Origin: JBBQUP01 sp038212305
Lineage (GTDB): Bacteria; Bacteroidota; Bacteroidia; Bacteroidales; Marinilabiliaceae
DNA length: 64,000 nt
NCBI GenBank assembly: GCA_038212305.1
Contig: JBBQUP010000004.1
Span: 1-64,000, forward strand
Reading direction: 5' to 3'
Shown: piece by piece, positions 1 through 10,959 of the stretch
Layout of the letters: each line of letters opens with the position of its first letter
Numbering within the stretch: position 1 is the first letter of the stretch
Notes under the pieces: model-generated
The model's input: only the letters and a program-made list of their open reading frames with translations
Told to the model about the DNA's origin: nothing
The model's database searches: none
Made by a program: the position numbers and the translations under genes

Positions 1-379
1 CCTGGGTGCAAGCTTGTCTGCCAAGAGCGCAAGCAAGATAGCTTTTGCCACAACCGGTGGCTCCGGTTATGATTACATTTTCGGCACGATCAATAAACGA
101 ACAGTCGGCTATCATCATGAGTTTTTCTTGCGTGAGATTACGCGTAGTATTACAATGTACTTGTTCTAATACAGCATTGTATCGTAACTTGCTTTGCAGC
201 ATATACATCTCTGTTTTCTTTTGCGCTCTGTCAAGTATTTCGGCTTGCGTAAGCTGATCCATAAACTGATTTAACGAAGGTTGGTTTTGTATCGGCATGC
301 ATAATGTCGTTTGATACGCCCGAAGCATTCCCGATAGTTTTAAATCGGTTAATTGATTGATTGTAATTTGATTGTTCAT
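1..379 (-). CDS. istB: IS21-family helper ATPase IstB, partial at window edge
   Basis: The first 126 codons are visible, from an ATG at 377-379 to the window edge. IstB is the AAA+ helper that activates the IstA transposase of IS21-family elements. The N-terminus has the usual small helical domain (LKLSGMLRAYQ, LTQAEILDRA). It leads into the Walker A region NVIITGATGCGKSYLACALG at about residues 104-123, a close variant of the IstB consensus GxTGxGKS. No lesion is seen in the visible part. IstA would be expected upstream of istB in a complete element, but the DNA at 380-560 shows no such gene, so the element may be incomplete or rearranged on this side. Confidence 0.85.
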   Translation of the reverse strand, partial: MNNQITINQLTDLKLSGMLRAYQTTLCMPIQNQPSLNQFMDQLTQAEILDRAQKKTEMYMLQSKLRYNAVLEQVHCNTTRNLTQEKLMMIADCSFIDRAENVIITGATGCGKSYLACALGRQACTQ

Positions 380-561
380 TTTTCTTATTGTTTTTATTGA
401 TCCTGTTTTTTAATTGAGCAAATTCAAGTTGTAAATGCAACTTTATTTATGATTTACTTATTTGGTTTTAAAAGTATGTTTAACGGCAAAATCGAGGATA
501 ATTTTTTCTAAGCTCGATGGGACGGCTTAAAAAGTTTTCTCCCGCTTTAACCAATTGTATT

Positions 562-1274
562 TCAAATATCTGAAGATTTCTGATTTGGAGATAAATAGCC
601 AAATCTTATTCTTGGTCTTTTGATAAATTGTTGTTCCACATAATTCATATAGTCTTGTATAACTTAATCAAAATCAATTTTTTCGGAATGTATTGTCTAA
701 CATGAAGATGGTAATTTTCATTTGAACCTCTTTGCCAACTAGAATATGGCTTAGCAAAGAAGAAATCAATATTTAGTGCCTGGGCTATCATCTGATGAGA
801 AGAAAATTCCTTTCCATTATTAGATGTAATTGTATGAAGAAGCGGTTTTCCAATTCTTTATACAATTAATTGTAGCCTTTGCAAGTTGTTCTGTATCCTT
901 GCTATTCAACTTACAGAGTTCAGCAAGACTAGTTACTCTGTCGTTGATAGTGAAGATAGCATTTTCGTGGTTTTTTACCTATAATCAGGTCAATTTCTAA
1001 ATCACCAAAACGTTCGTGCGGTTTAACTTCAGGGGGTCTTTTAGATATATTTGTACGATTGGGGATTGTTCCTAGTTTGTCGTAAATCACACTTCGCTTT
1101 TTATAGTGACGTCCCCGGTTTCTTAAGTCAAGATAAAGCGTTCCTTTTTGGTGCTTATCTTTCCATATAAATTGATTTATCTTTTTTAATAACACGGGCT
1201 ATTTCACTTTGATTATAGCCATTTTGCAACATACTACAAATATTATATCTTTATTCGTTGGTTAAATGACTCAT
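562..1274 (-). pseudogene. Decayed IS30-family transposase
   Basis: Pieces of one IS30 transposase lie in order but in different frames. The N-terminal helix-turn-helix piece (MSHLTNE, stop, then NGYNQSEIARVIKKDKS) begins at 1274. The middle piece has RPPEVKPHERFGDLEIDLIIGKK at about 950-1050, matching the RFGDWExDLIIG block of IS30 enzymes. The catalytic-core remainder has ALNIDFFFAKPYSSWQRGSNEN at about 690-780. The C-terminal RPRIRFGYLSPNQ ends at 562. Several frameshifts and stops, and a deletion in the N-terminal third, rule out a functional enzyme. It sits between the istB fragment and the HTCS gene, so this end of the window has been hit by mobile elements more than once. Confidence 0.8.
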
Positions 1275-1292
1275 AAATGTCAACTTTGGTCA

Positions 1293-1403
1293 GGAGCCAA
1301 TAATAAGTCATTTTTTCCATCAGAGCAAGGGGGGATTATTCCTTCTGAGCTTTGTGAAAATAAAATATACTATCCTGTCCGCAAAGTTGCATTTACTAAT
1401 TGA
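1293..1403 (+). pseudogene. Possible 3' end of a truncated gene
   Basis: A 36-codon open frame without a start codon ends at TGA 1401-1403, with the tail ENKIYYPVRKVAFTN. It begins right after the IS30 remnant and stops about 20 bases before the HTCS start. It may be the stump of a gene cut off by the IS30 insertion. The family is not recognisable, and a chance open frame is possible. Confidence 0.25.
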
Positions 1404-1424
1404 ATTTTTAATTACAAATAATCC

Positions 1425-4400
1425 ATGAAAATAAGAAAACTATTTTTCCTTTTCCTTATAATATTTTCAGCACAAACTTTGTTCGCTCAGGACATTAAAT
1501 TTGACCATCTTACTACACAAAATGGACTTTCACAATTGTCCATCACAAGCATTTATCAGGATGAAACCGGAAGTATATGGATAGGTACACGCGAAGGGAT
1601 TAATCGTTATGATGGATATAACATTAAGTCTTTCTTGCCATTGAAAAACGATTTGACCATTCCCGGAAATATCATTTCTACAATTGTGGGCGACCAGAAT
1701 GGCAATATTTATTTTGCTTGCGATGGCAAGCTTGTGAATTTTAATTTAAAGCTTGAGAGATTCACTACATTAAACATTGAAAATGTAATATCTATTGTGA
1801 AAGGGAACCGTTTTTTTTGGATACTTACAAACGAAAGTATCTACCAAATGTCACTCAATCAAAAAATCACGTTTTATAGTTCAATAAAAAAAAATTAACC
1901 GCTAAAACCCTCTTTGAAACTAATTCAGAGAAATTATTAGTAGGTTGCAAAGAGGGTTTGTATTTATTAGAAGGACAATCAGCTTATACTCCTATTATTC
2001 CGAATATAATGTTGTCTCAGTTTTTGAAGACCGTAGGAAAAATTTATGGGTTTCGACTATTGTAAATGGTTTATATAAAACGAACAAGCAGTTTGATGTT
2101 GTTTCAGTTTATAAGCATAATGAAAATGACAAAAGTTCAATTTCTTCGGACGATGTGAGAACGGTGTGTGAAGATAGAAACGGCACGATCTGGGTTGGAA
2201 CTTTTACTGGTTTAAATAAGTATTTAGAAAAAGAGAACGGTTTTCGCTGTTATACGCATGTCTTATCCCAACCTAGTAGCATTAATAATCCCTCTGTTTA
2301 TTCATTAATGTGCGACCAACAAGGTACTGTTTGGGCAGGTACTTATTACGGTGGTGTCAATTACTTTAATCCGGACGTAAATATATTTAACTTTTATTAC
2401 CCTAATACAAATGATATTACGAGCTTGAACAACTCGATTATTGGTAAAATGGTAGAAGATGAACGTGGAAATATCTGGGTAGCTACCGAAGGTGGTCTGA
2501 ACTATTTTGAAAGAAACACCCAATCATTTACACATATAGTTCAAAGCGGAAAAACCATTTCAAACAATACGGTTAAGGTACTACTTATTGATCCTAAACG
2601 ACAAAAACTTTTTATGGGCTCGCATTTTGGTGGGTTGGACGTAATTGATTTAAAAACAAAAAAATCAATGCATTTCAATGCTCAAATGCCTGATGGAATG
2701 AAAATTATAAATAATGCAGTTTACTCTATGGCACTTTCGGGTGATTCGCTTATTTTTTCTACTCAAACTCAAATTTATACATTATCGCTACCAACTTATA
2801 AAGTTAAAGAATTCAATATTAGAATAATTAATAATGAGGGACATTGGGCAAATCCATTATTTATTGATTCGGAGCAAAATCTATGGTTGTATTTTAACCT
2901 GTCAACAGAAGTGATTAAATATAATCTGCTAACTCATAAGAAAGCAACATTTTCATTGTTTCCCCGAAAAAGTATTCAGAATTCTATAGGAATTACTGCT
3001 ATTATTGAAGACCGAAATAAACAGATATGGTTTTCGTCGAATGGAGGCGGTTTATTTTTGTATAAACCAAATAGTACAAAACTTATCAATTTCAAGGCAA
3101 AAGACGATGGTTTATTGAGTGATTATTGTTACGCGCTTGCTGTGTCGAAATATGGAAATATTCTAATTTCTACCAATCATGGACTATCTCGTTATCAACC
3201 ATCCACCAACAATTTTAAAAATCTTCGATTACAAGATGGCGTGTCTTTAACAGCAATAAATGAAGGCAACGGATTGTTGGTTGCTACTAATGGTGAGGTT
3301 TTTTGGGGAGGTGTTAATGGATTAGCTTCATTTTTTGAGCAGCAAATTAGTAATGTAAATAAATCTTCAAAAATTTACTTCTCTGATTTAGAGGTCAATA
3401 ATAAGCGAGTGAATGTAAATGATAAAACAGAGATATTAAATGAATCATTAAATTTTAAGAAAAGTATTTCACTCAAAAGTACAGATGCTATCATAAGTGT
3501 TTTTTTCGGCACAACAAATTATATTAAAGCGAATGCCTGCGAATATGAATACCGATTGGAGGGTTTAAGTGATGAATGGATACGATGCAGTAATAACCGG
3601 ATTCCTATTTCAAATCTACCACGTGGGAAATATCAGCTTACAGTTCGTGGAAAATACCTTAATTCTGCCACATATACAGATGAGATAAAATTAGGTATTC
3701 GTGTTAATCCGCCATTTTATGCTTCGTCCATTGCCTTTATAATCTATGCAATAGTGCTGATATTAATTACACTTTATTTATTACGAATTCTTAAGCGGGA
3801 AGTAAATCTAGAGTCGTCGCTGGCGTTCGAAAAAAAGGAAAAGGAGCGGATTGAAGAGATAAATCAATACAAACTGCGTTTTTTTACTAATATTTCACAC
3901 GAATTCAGAACGCCTATAACACTGATTATTGCACAGATAGAATCTCTTTTAGAAAGAAAAAACGAGCATGTAAATCCTGACAAACTACAATCAGTTTATA
4001 GAAATGCAGCAAAAATGAATAACTTGTTAACTGAACTTCTCGATTTCAGAAAACAAGAACAAGGTTATATGAAAATCAGAGTAAATAAGCAGAATATTGT
4101 GGCTTTTGTTCGCAATATTTTTAATTCTTTCAAAGAGTTAGCCGATAAAAATAAAATCAAGTATCGTTTTTATCCTGAAAAAGAGGAAGTTGATTTATAT
4201 ATAGATGCAATTCAATTTCAGAAGGTTATCAATAATTTACTGTCCAATGCCTTTAAATTTACGCCTTCAGGTTGCAGAATTTCTCTATCAATAAAAGAAA
4301 TGTCGGGTAGGGTTTATATATCGGTTTCAGATACTGGAAAAGGAATAGATCAGGAAAGTTTACAGTTTGTATTCAACCGTTTCTATCAGGTAAAGGGTGC

Positions 4401-5439
4401 AGCCGCATTGGAAGGCGGTACTGGAATAGGACTTGCACTTAGTAAAGGTATTGTTGACTTGCATGGGGGAGAAATATTTGTTGAAAGTGAAAGTGGAGTT
4501 GGAACTAATTTCACGGTGGCACTTCGGATGGGGAACGAGCATTTTACGGAAGAACAAAAAGAAGAATCGCCTATAAATTTGATTGATTCAACAGCACGTT
4601 TTGAAATACTAGAACGTACTTTCTTTGACGAAATATCGAAAGAATTTATTGATGCTTCCAACCAAAAGCGCTATAAAATGCTTGTGGTTGAAGATAATGA
4701 GGAAATTATTCAGTTGTTGGTTTCAGCTTTCGAAATGTTTTATCAGGTGGAATGGGCACTAAATGGAAAAGAAGGACTGGAAGCAGCTAACAGATTACAA
4801 CCGGACATTATATTGACTGACTTAATGATGCCAGAAATGAATGGCTCCGAAATGCTGCTTAAACTGAAATCAAATATTGATACGTCACACATTCCGGTAA
4901 TAATGATTACAGCCAATACTTCTGAGCAATACATGGAAGAAGGTCTTCAATTTGGTGTCGACGATTATGTAACAAAGCCGTTTAATATGAAACACCTGAT
5001 TATTCGTTGCAATAATCTGGTGCGCTCTCGCAAATTATTGCAGGAAAAATATAGTAACGAAATGCGCAGTAATTTAGATTTGGTGGCTCATAACCGTATC
5101 GACATGGAATTTATGGAAAAAATAAATACTATTATTGAGAAAAATATTGAAAGCGAATCGTTTACCATTGACGATATGGCACAGGAAATGAATATTGGTC
5201 GGAACAAGGTGTATTCTAAAATTAAAGGTATTACGGGGTTGACACCGAATGATTTAATTCAAAATATTCGACTCAAAAATGCTGTGCATTGTTTGAAAAA
5301 TAACCCTGAACTATCCATTGCTGAAATTGCATATAAATTTGGTTTTGGCACACCTCAGTACTTCAGCAAGTGTTTTAAAGCCAGTTTCAATATTACTCCG
5401 TCTTTGTTCCGCAGTCATCAAATTGAAGCGATTGAATAG
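1425..5439 (+). pseudogene. Hybrid two-component system sensor-regulator, two frameshifts
   Basis: This is a one-protein HTCS of the kind that controls polysaccharide-utilisation genes in Bacteroidota. A signal peptide (MKIRKLFFLFLIIFSAQTLFAQ) is followed by two-bladed-propeller repeats (GSIWIGTREGINRYDG and many similar). A Y_Y_Y domain and a TM segment near 3725-3785 come next. The kinase has SHEFRTP (His codon at 3898) and an ATP-binding domain. The receiver has DLMMPEMNG (Asp near 4818), and an AraC-type DNA-binding domain ends the protein. The reading frame breaks twice in the periplasmic sensor. One break is at the nine-A run 1886-1894, after which LTAKTLFETNSEKLLVGCKEG is read in another frame. 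The second lies near 2000-2012, after which the frame stays open to 5439. Without repair no membrane-spanning regulator is made. Sequencing error at the A-run is possible, but the second break is not in a homopolymer. No intact susC/susD pair adjoins it. Confidence 0.85.
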
Positions 5440-5624
5440 TCGACATGAATTAATAACCATATTATCAATGCATTAAACGGCTTCATTAATAAAAAATAAA
5501 TCCGTTTTGATTTGACAGTGTATGATTTTTACCAATAAAAGTACAATTTTATAATCGCTAACTTCTATTATTACCGACATTTGCAACGAGAATTCTAATC
5601 TTCTAAAATAAAACCATTTCGTTA

Positions 5625-5950
5625 ATGAAAATCAAAATACTTAAAGGCCTTTTGATAGCCCTGATACTTCTATTGGCAGTACTTGTTCAACAAGCCTTCG
5701 CAGCCAATAAAGGAATAAAAAAAGGGATTTACGTAACAACAGACACCATGGCTTTGGAAAAAATATAAAGTATTCGGTATTGTTAAATATGGAATCAGGT
5801 TTTTTATTAATGACTTCAGGTGTTTTATTAATGACTTCAGAAATTTGACAAATTTTGAAATATCACAAGAAAATGCTCGCGACATTAGCACCACTGGAAG
5901 ACTGCGTTGGAAAATTGAAAAACAGGGCTTTGACCAACAAAAAAAACCAT
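5625..5950 (+). pseudogene. Remnant of a secreted-protein gene with internal tandem repeat
   Basis: An ATG at 5625 opens a 47-codon frame with a clear signal peptide (LLIALILLLAVLVQQAFAAN) that ends at TAA 5766-5768. One base out of frame the reading continues (KVFGIVKYGIRFFINDF, then LTNFEISQENARDISTTG) to a TAG near 5950. This looks like one frameshifted gene. Inside it a 21-base unit is present twice in tandem (about 5800-5842), duplicating FINDFR. The family is not recognised. It follows the HTCS gene in the same orientation and may have been one of its targets. Confidence 0.4.
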
Positions 5951-6398
5951 AGCTATAATATCAGTCACAAATACTGCCGTGAAGCATACAAGGGTATGAA
6001 AAACTATTATCAATGCTGCCAAATAGCTCACATATTTAATCAGTTAGTAGAGTTATCGAAAAACATATTGCCGTTTAAACCAGCCAAGACTACTATAAAG
6101 CATATCTGGTTTTGTCTGTGTTCGTTTATGATTTATGGCGAAATCCAAATCGTGTATATATTAACTAGAAAACTGATAACTCCCAAGTTGTCAGTTTTTT
6201 TAGTAGAAAAACAGCTCTTTCTAACCTCCACATTACCAGACTTTAATAATTTACATTGCAAGTAGTTTACCCAACTTGTGAATTACATATTTGATATTAC
6301 CAGACCTTTGTATCAAAAAAATATCTTATGGATGTAATAACTATCGAATCTATTGCTTATAAAGCGTTAGAGGCAAAAATCAATTTAATTGCCAAATT
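5951..6398. other. Gene-poor stretch
   Basis: No convincing gene is seen between the remnant and the BNR-repeat gene. A strong hairpin followed by a T run is annotated separately at 6169-6201. The rest is AT-rich with short unrelated open frames only. Confidence 0.5.
6169..6201 (+). terminator. Intrinsic terminator
   Basis: A 12-base stem AAACTGATAACT / AGTTGTCAGTTT (one G-T pair) with a short CCCA loop is followed by seven T on the plus strand. It probably once ended the HTCS-side transcription unit. Confidence 0.7.
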
Positions 6399-9300
6399 TT
6401 AATTAAACAAACATTTTTGAATTTGAAAATCATTATCAATTGATATCCTTATAAGTTTCATTCCTCGCGGCAAAATGCTAACATCAATCGAATTTTCTAA
6501 TAATGGTATTGTTTTATCAATTAGAACAATCAACTCAAGCTTTCCGCTCATGTTATAAATATCAATGCTCCCTTTACCCATTCGAGTTCCATCTATTAAA
6601 TAATGCAATTCATTTTTAACAGGGTTTGGAGTTATTACCACACGACTTAATCCTTTGCCTAAATTATTTTTTATTCCACTATTAACATCTTGAATAACTA
6701 AATTGTCAACTACCCATCCCCAGCCTGTTGAATAGGGGTCCGAATAAAGTCGGAATCGAACCAATAAAGTATCGTTAGGACTAAAATAATCTTGAAGATT
6801 GATGGAGTGTTCAACAAATTGTTTAGCCATAGGAGCATCATCAATTTTCTTATCCCCGTTTTTCCACAAAACATTTGAATTATAATCATAACCGTTACCA
6901 AGATTCAACCAATGAATACCATCTTTGGAAGCTTCAGCAACTGCATAATCAAAATAATTTTCGCTTCCAAAAGCAGCCCCATTCTCACCTATTTCAACAA
7001 AAGCAATATCTCTGTATGTCATCAAAGCATCTTTCTTTAATGGTTTAACAATAATTGGATACTTTAATGAGTAAACGAAATTATCATTCTCTCCATAGGG
7101 ATGCTGACTATGCAACGCAAAACCATTAAACCCTGGATAAGTTATTATCGAAAAACCGTTTCCGAAAAAATCATTTTGCTGAGTTTCGAAACCATTGGCA
7201 TATTCTAAAATAGGACTAGAATAAGTTACTTTATCAACTAAATAATAATTCGAAAAATATTTCACTCCCGATTTATAACCAATAAATTGCAACGAGTTAA
7301 CAGTAGTAACTAACTCTTTATTTATCAACTTAGTAAAAGAACCTTTGGTAACATTTTTTGCTCTATCAAATACTATGTTATTCAATTGAAAATCTAACGA
7401 ATCGTATGTTTGAGAAATATCAACATCTATACGCATTTTATTATCTGGACGAATACCTGCTCCCTTTATATATGGTTTTAAATCACTTCCACTTGGAATG
7501 TTTAACTCCAATGCCCAAACTCCTCGACCATGTGTTGCTAATACCAATTCGTTGTCAACCCTTTCTATATTCCAAATACAAACAGCAGGTAAACCATTAT
7601 TAGAATAGCTCCAAGTAGTTCCATTGTCATCTGAAACAAACAACCCTATTTCAGTCCCAACCCATAAAGTAGATGTATTTTCGGGATGCTCAATCAAGGA
7701 ATAAACTGCCACATTAGGGAATCCATTATTGCTAGTAGCACTCGTACCAAACCCTGACAATTCGTTCCATGTTTTTCCTAAATCTAATGAAACTGCAACC
7801 TTTGGCTTACCCGATATTGCCCAAGTCACATATACAGCTTCGGGATTGAGTGGATGTGCATATATGGATGATATTAAGCCACTTCCCCCTGCAAAAGGAG
7901 CTGTAGCAACAAATGTAACACCGCCATCTAACGAAACCATTAACCCATTCGAATTATCTAACCGCGTACCAGCCCATACAATTTTAGAATCAGCTTGACT
8001 AACAGCTATACTAGCATGTCCATAATTTGTATTCCAATCGGTTTGCGATATTTTTATGTTTTTCCATTTCACTCCAAAATCAGTAGATCGCCAAATCCCT
8101 GATTTCCCCACGCAAAAAACAACATCTGGATTCGAAGGCGAATTACTAATTCTAGTATAAAAAGGAGCTGTATCATCAGAAATATCTAGGATTTCTTTTG
8201 AAGTATCAACCCAATTTACACCTCCGTCAGTTGATTTATAAACCGAATTGTAATAAACCGATGCTAACATTAAATTAGGATTGCGACTATGCCAAACCAC
8301 ATCAAATCCATCTCCACCTAGCACTGCAGACCAATCTGAAGTGCTAGAAGGATTTACAGATGACATAGCGGTTCCATTATCCTGCATTCCTCCAATATAT
8401 TTTTTAATTGAAGGATGACGAGCAACACCATAAAACTGAGATGTATTATATCCTTTATTTAAGCTTTTCCAGCTAGTGCCGGCATTAGACGAATAAAATA
8501 CGCCTCCATCACTACCATTAAAAATTTTAACCGTTGTCCCCGATGCCACTATTTGCAAAGCATGATGATCGGCATGAGAATAATTTGGTGCTCCTTCATT
8601 GGTCCAATCTGTTCGTTTTTGAGATGTGATCACTTTGCTTTTTAATACATATGGATCAATAGTTAAAGTGTAATTAGTCTGGAGAAAGTCGTTCAATAAT
8701 TTACCTTGTGCAAGCAATGGATATAAGGTAAACCAATTTTGACTATCAATACCTCCATTCAACGAAATAGTATTATCTGGCGATGACTCATTATAGGTAT
8801 TTCCATGAATAAATATCAACTCATTACCGTTATCATTTATATCAAATACGCCATTTTCATTCTGATCTCTAAATGACACCATCAACTCCCGATTCCCTTC
8901 AATATCCCATACTTCAAAAGGAACATTGATATAATTCTTGTAAACATAACTTGAGCTAGACAAAATGGTTATAGCCGATTTATTTACAGTAAATCGATGT
9001 GCTTTTTGAGTTTTACCAACTCCAAATCGGATTTCCACATTTTTAAACTGTTTCAACTTAGATGAGTTAATCTTCAATCCACCACCTAATAGTGTTCCAC
9101 CCACAACGCCATAGACTAATCCTCCTGATAAAGCATTTAGGGTAGTTACAACAGAATCGCCTTTCTCAGCTGAATCTGCACCAATAAAAACGGAGTAAAC
9201 ATCTAATCCCCCAACAAAAAACTGATCTGATTTTTGAGGATTAAATTTAACTTCATTATTATACCAACCTTGGCGCGATAAAAATTCAGTTTTTGTTATT

Positions 9301-10364
9301 GGCACACCTTTGCCCCAGTTGTCGCCACCATCACGCGAATAGTAAACATCCGATTCTTCTGTTACACAACTCATCCAAATAGGATTAAATTCTGAAATGG
9401 CGACCTCTAATCGACCAACAGTTGAAAAAAAAACAGTAGCCCAAGATTCACCTGCATCAATAGATTTAATAATTTCTTTACCATTTACAGTCGCTAGCTG
9501 AATTTGAAAATCGGCTGGATTTGAAACAATTTGTTGCACTCGATTCGCAGACGAAAATTTTGTTTGCCAAGTCAATCCTCCATCAATAGATTTGAAAATG
9601 CCAGTATTTGTTGAAGCTAAAACCACATCCGGATTAAGAGGATCAATAATCAGCTTATTCACATACCTAAAATTTAGATCTGCTTTTGTATTGCCCAGTT
9701 GAAACCATGAGTTCCCTTTATTGATACTTTTAAAAATCCCATCACCTGCTATCTTGTCGAAATTAAAAAATCCCTCCCCAGTACCTGCATACATAACTTG
9801 AGGATTCGACTCTGACATAACCATACATGAGACAGCCAAATTTGGCCAATCGTCGGTTAAGCAAACCCACGAAGTGCCAAGATCAATGGTTTTCCAAATA
9901 CCACCCCCAACCGAACCTGCAAATAGAGTTTTCCCTGTAGTATCCTCATTATCTATTACAATAGATCGGGTTCGACCTGCAATATTGCTAGGCCCAATTT
10001 CGCGCCAAGGAAGAATTACTTTAGCTGATTTTAATTTTGAAACCCGGGCAAATGCTCTTTTAAATTCTATATAATTATTTCCAGATTTATAATGAATGCT
10101 AGTATCACCGCCATTTTTCAACTCTGATAAATACTTAACATATAGGTCAGGTTTGTCTGATTTAGCATAACCCTTTGCTCTTCGATCAATCTTTTTCTGA
10201 ATGTATTGGGCAATCCACTCCGACCCTGGTTTAATCTTTCGACTAACACTTGAAGGCGGAAGAGTTTCTGATTTGCTATTCCCGATCATAATTACAACAA
10301 CACTTATAATTATTGTTGTCAATAAAACTACTAACCTCAAACTCCTCTTTTGCATATTAATCAT
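6399..10364 (-). CDS. Large secreted BNR/sortilin-like repeat protein, T9SS cargo
   Basis: A 1321-residue secreted protein. ATG 10364 is chosen because the open frame starts two codons earlier at TTG. An N-terminal hydrophobic segment (LVVLLTTIIISVVVIMIG) acts as signal peptide. Many Asp-box/BNR blades follow (SVGGGIWKTIDLGTSW, TGIFKSIDGGLTW, SVYKSTDGGVNW, GIWRSTDFGVKW), forming sortilin/Vps10-like propellers through about residue 970. The central block with SHADHHALQIVASG and GSDGGVFYSSNAGTSWKSLN is typical of the WD40/BNR exported proteins of Bacteroidota. The C-terminus (VVITPNPVKNEL ... LPRGMKLIRI) matches a type A T9SS sorting domain, so the protein should cross the outer membrane and be anchored or released. 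Ligand and activity are unknown. No T9SS machinery gene is in the window. Confidence 0.85.
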   Translation of the reverse strand: MINMQKRSLRLVVLLTTIIISVVVIMIGNSKSETLPPSSVSRKIKPGSEWIAQYIQKKIDRRAKGYAKSDKPDLYVKYLSELKNGGDTSIHYKSGNNYIEFKRAFARVSKLKSAKVILPWREIGPSNIAGRTRSIVIDNEDTTGKTLFAGSVGGGIWKTIDLGTSWVCLTDDWPNLAVSCMVMSESNPQVMYAGTGEGFFNFDKIAGDGIFKSINKGNSWFQLGNTKADLNFRYVNKLIIDPLNPDVVLASTNTGIFKSIDGGLTWQTKFSSANRVQQIVSNPADFQIQLATVNGKEIIKSIDAGESWATVFFSTVGRLEVAISEFNPIWMSCVTEESDVYYSRDGGDNWGKGVPITKTEFLSRQGWYNNEVKFNPQKSDQFFVGGLDVYSVFIGADSAEKGDSVVTTLNALSGGLVYGVVGGTLLGGGLKINSSKLKQFKNVEIRFGVGKTQKAHRFTVNKSAITILSSSSYVYKNYINVPFEVWDIEGNRELMVSFRDQNENGVFDINDNGNELIFIHGNTYNESSPDNTISLNGGIDSQNWFTLYPLLAQGKLLNDFLQTNYTLTIDPYVLKSKVITSQKRTDWTNEGAPNYSHADHHALQIVASGTTVKIFNGSDGGVFYSSNAGTSWKSLNKGYNTSQFYGVARHPSIKKYIGGMQDNGTAMSSVNPSSTSDWSAVLGGDGFDVVWHSRNPNLMLASVYYNSVYKSTDGGVNWVDTSKEILDISDDTAPFYTRISNSPSNPDVVFCVGKSGIWRSTDFGVKWKNIKISQTDWNTNYGHASIAVSQADSKIVWAGTRLDNSNGLMVSLDGGVTFVATAPFAGGSGLISSIYAHPLNPEAVYVTWAISGKPKVAVSLDLGKTWNELSGFGTSATSNNGFPNVAVYSLIEHPENTSTLWVGTEIGLFVSDDNGTTWSYSNNGLPAVCIWNIERVDNELVLATHGRGVWALELNIPSGSDLKPYIKGAGIRPDNKMRIDVDISQTYDSLDFQLNNIVFDRAKNVTKGSFTKLINKELVTTVNSLQFIGYKSGVKYFSNYYLVDKVTYSSPILEYANGFETQQNDFFGNGFSIITYPGFNGFALHSQHPYGENDNFVYSLKYPIIVKPLKKDALMTYRDIAFVEIGENGAAFGSENYFDYAVAEASKDGIHWLNLGNGYDYNSNVLWKNGDKKIDDAPMAKQFVEHSINLQDYFSPNDTLLVRFRLYSDPYSTGWGWVVDNLVIQDVNSGIKNNLGKGLSRVVITPNPVKNELHYLIDGTRMGKGSIDIYNMSGKLELIVLIDKTIPLLENSIDVSILPRGMKLIRISIDNDFQIQKCLFN

Positions 10365-10428
10365 TTTCAAATTTAAACATTATGCAAACTGGATAAATTC
10401 CCTTTAGCATAGCGCGAAATATATCAAC

Positions 10429-10839
10429 CTACTCCAAATATGTTGTTTTTATCAAGTCTGGAACCGTGATCAGATACCTGTTCTTTTTTTGAACGTCAGT
10501 ATCAAGACTATACACTTCGCTTTTTTTCTTCACTAAAATTTCGTAATCAGTTTTCCAACTTATTTCACCATCACGAATCTGATCCTTATAAATAAGCTTA
10601 CAAGCATTTATATCATAAATACCAAAATCAATAGCGACAAGCATTTTCGCTGGATTATATTTTCTTAATAAACACAAGCAAAACGTTTTTTCCGAATTAA
10701 AGTTTAATTCAGTCTGTTCGCCGAATTCAATTTTAATTGTTTTTTTCACACAATCCTCAGCAGCTTGAACTTTCGATAAAGGTTTGCACGAACTACTAAA
10801 TAACCCAATTACTAAAGAAAACAGCACTAAATATCTCAT
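10429..10839 (-). CDS. Putative lipoprotein, unknown function
   Basis: 136 residues. A type II signal peptide is visible: MRYLVLFSLVIGLFSSSC, with the lipobox Cys at position 18. The mature part is small and mixed in character, with a second Cys at 30 and further Cys residues in the middle (FCLCLL). No family is recognised. It lies in the same direction as the BNR-repeat protein gene, 64 bases upstream of it, and may be co-transcribed. Confidence 0.6.
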   Translation of the reverse strand: MRYLVLFSLVIGLFSSSCKPLSKVQAAEDCVKKTIKIEFGEQTELNFNSEKTFCLCLLRKYNPAKMLVAIDFGIYDINACKLIYKDQIRDGEISWKTDYEILVKKKSEVYSLDTDVQKKNRYLITVPDLIKTTYLE

Positions 10840-10959
10840 AGAATAAACAATCAGCTAAACAATAATTTTGAAACAACTATCAAAAATGTATGCTTCACAC
10901 AATCATACTGATAGAATAGAAATAAGTTGCAAATTTTGAAATGGAAAATCAATTAAAAC

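Noticed and set aside
5855..6265. 136-residue plus-strand frame
   Set aside because: Its first part is the wrong frame of the secreted-protein remnant and it runs through the terminator hairpin at 6169; composition is not protein-like.
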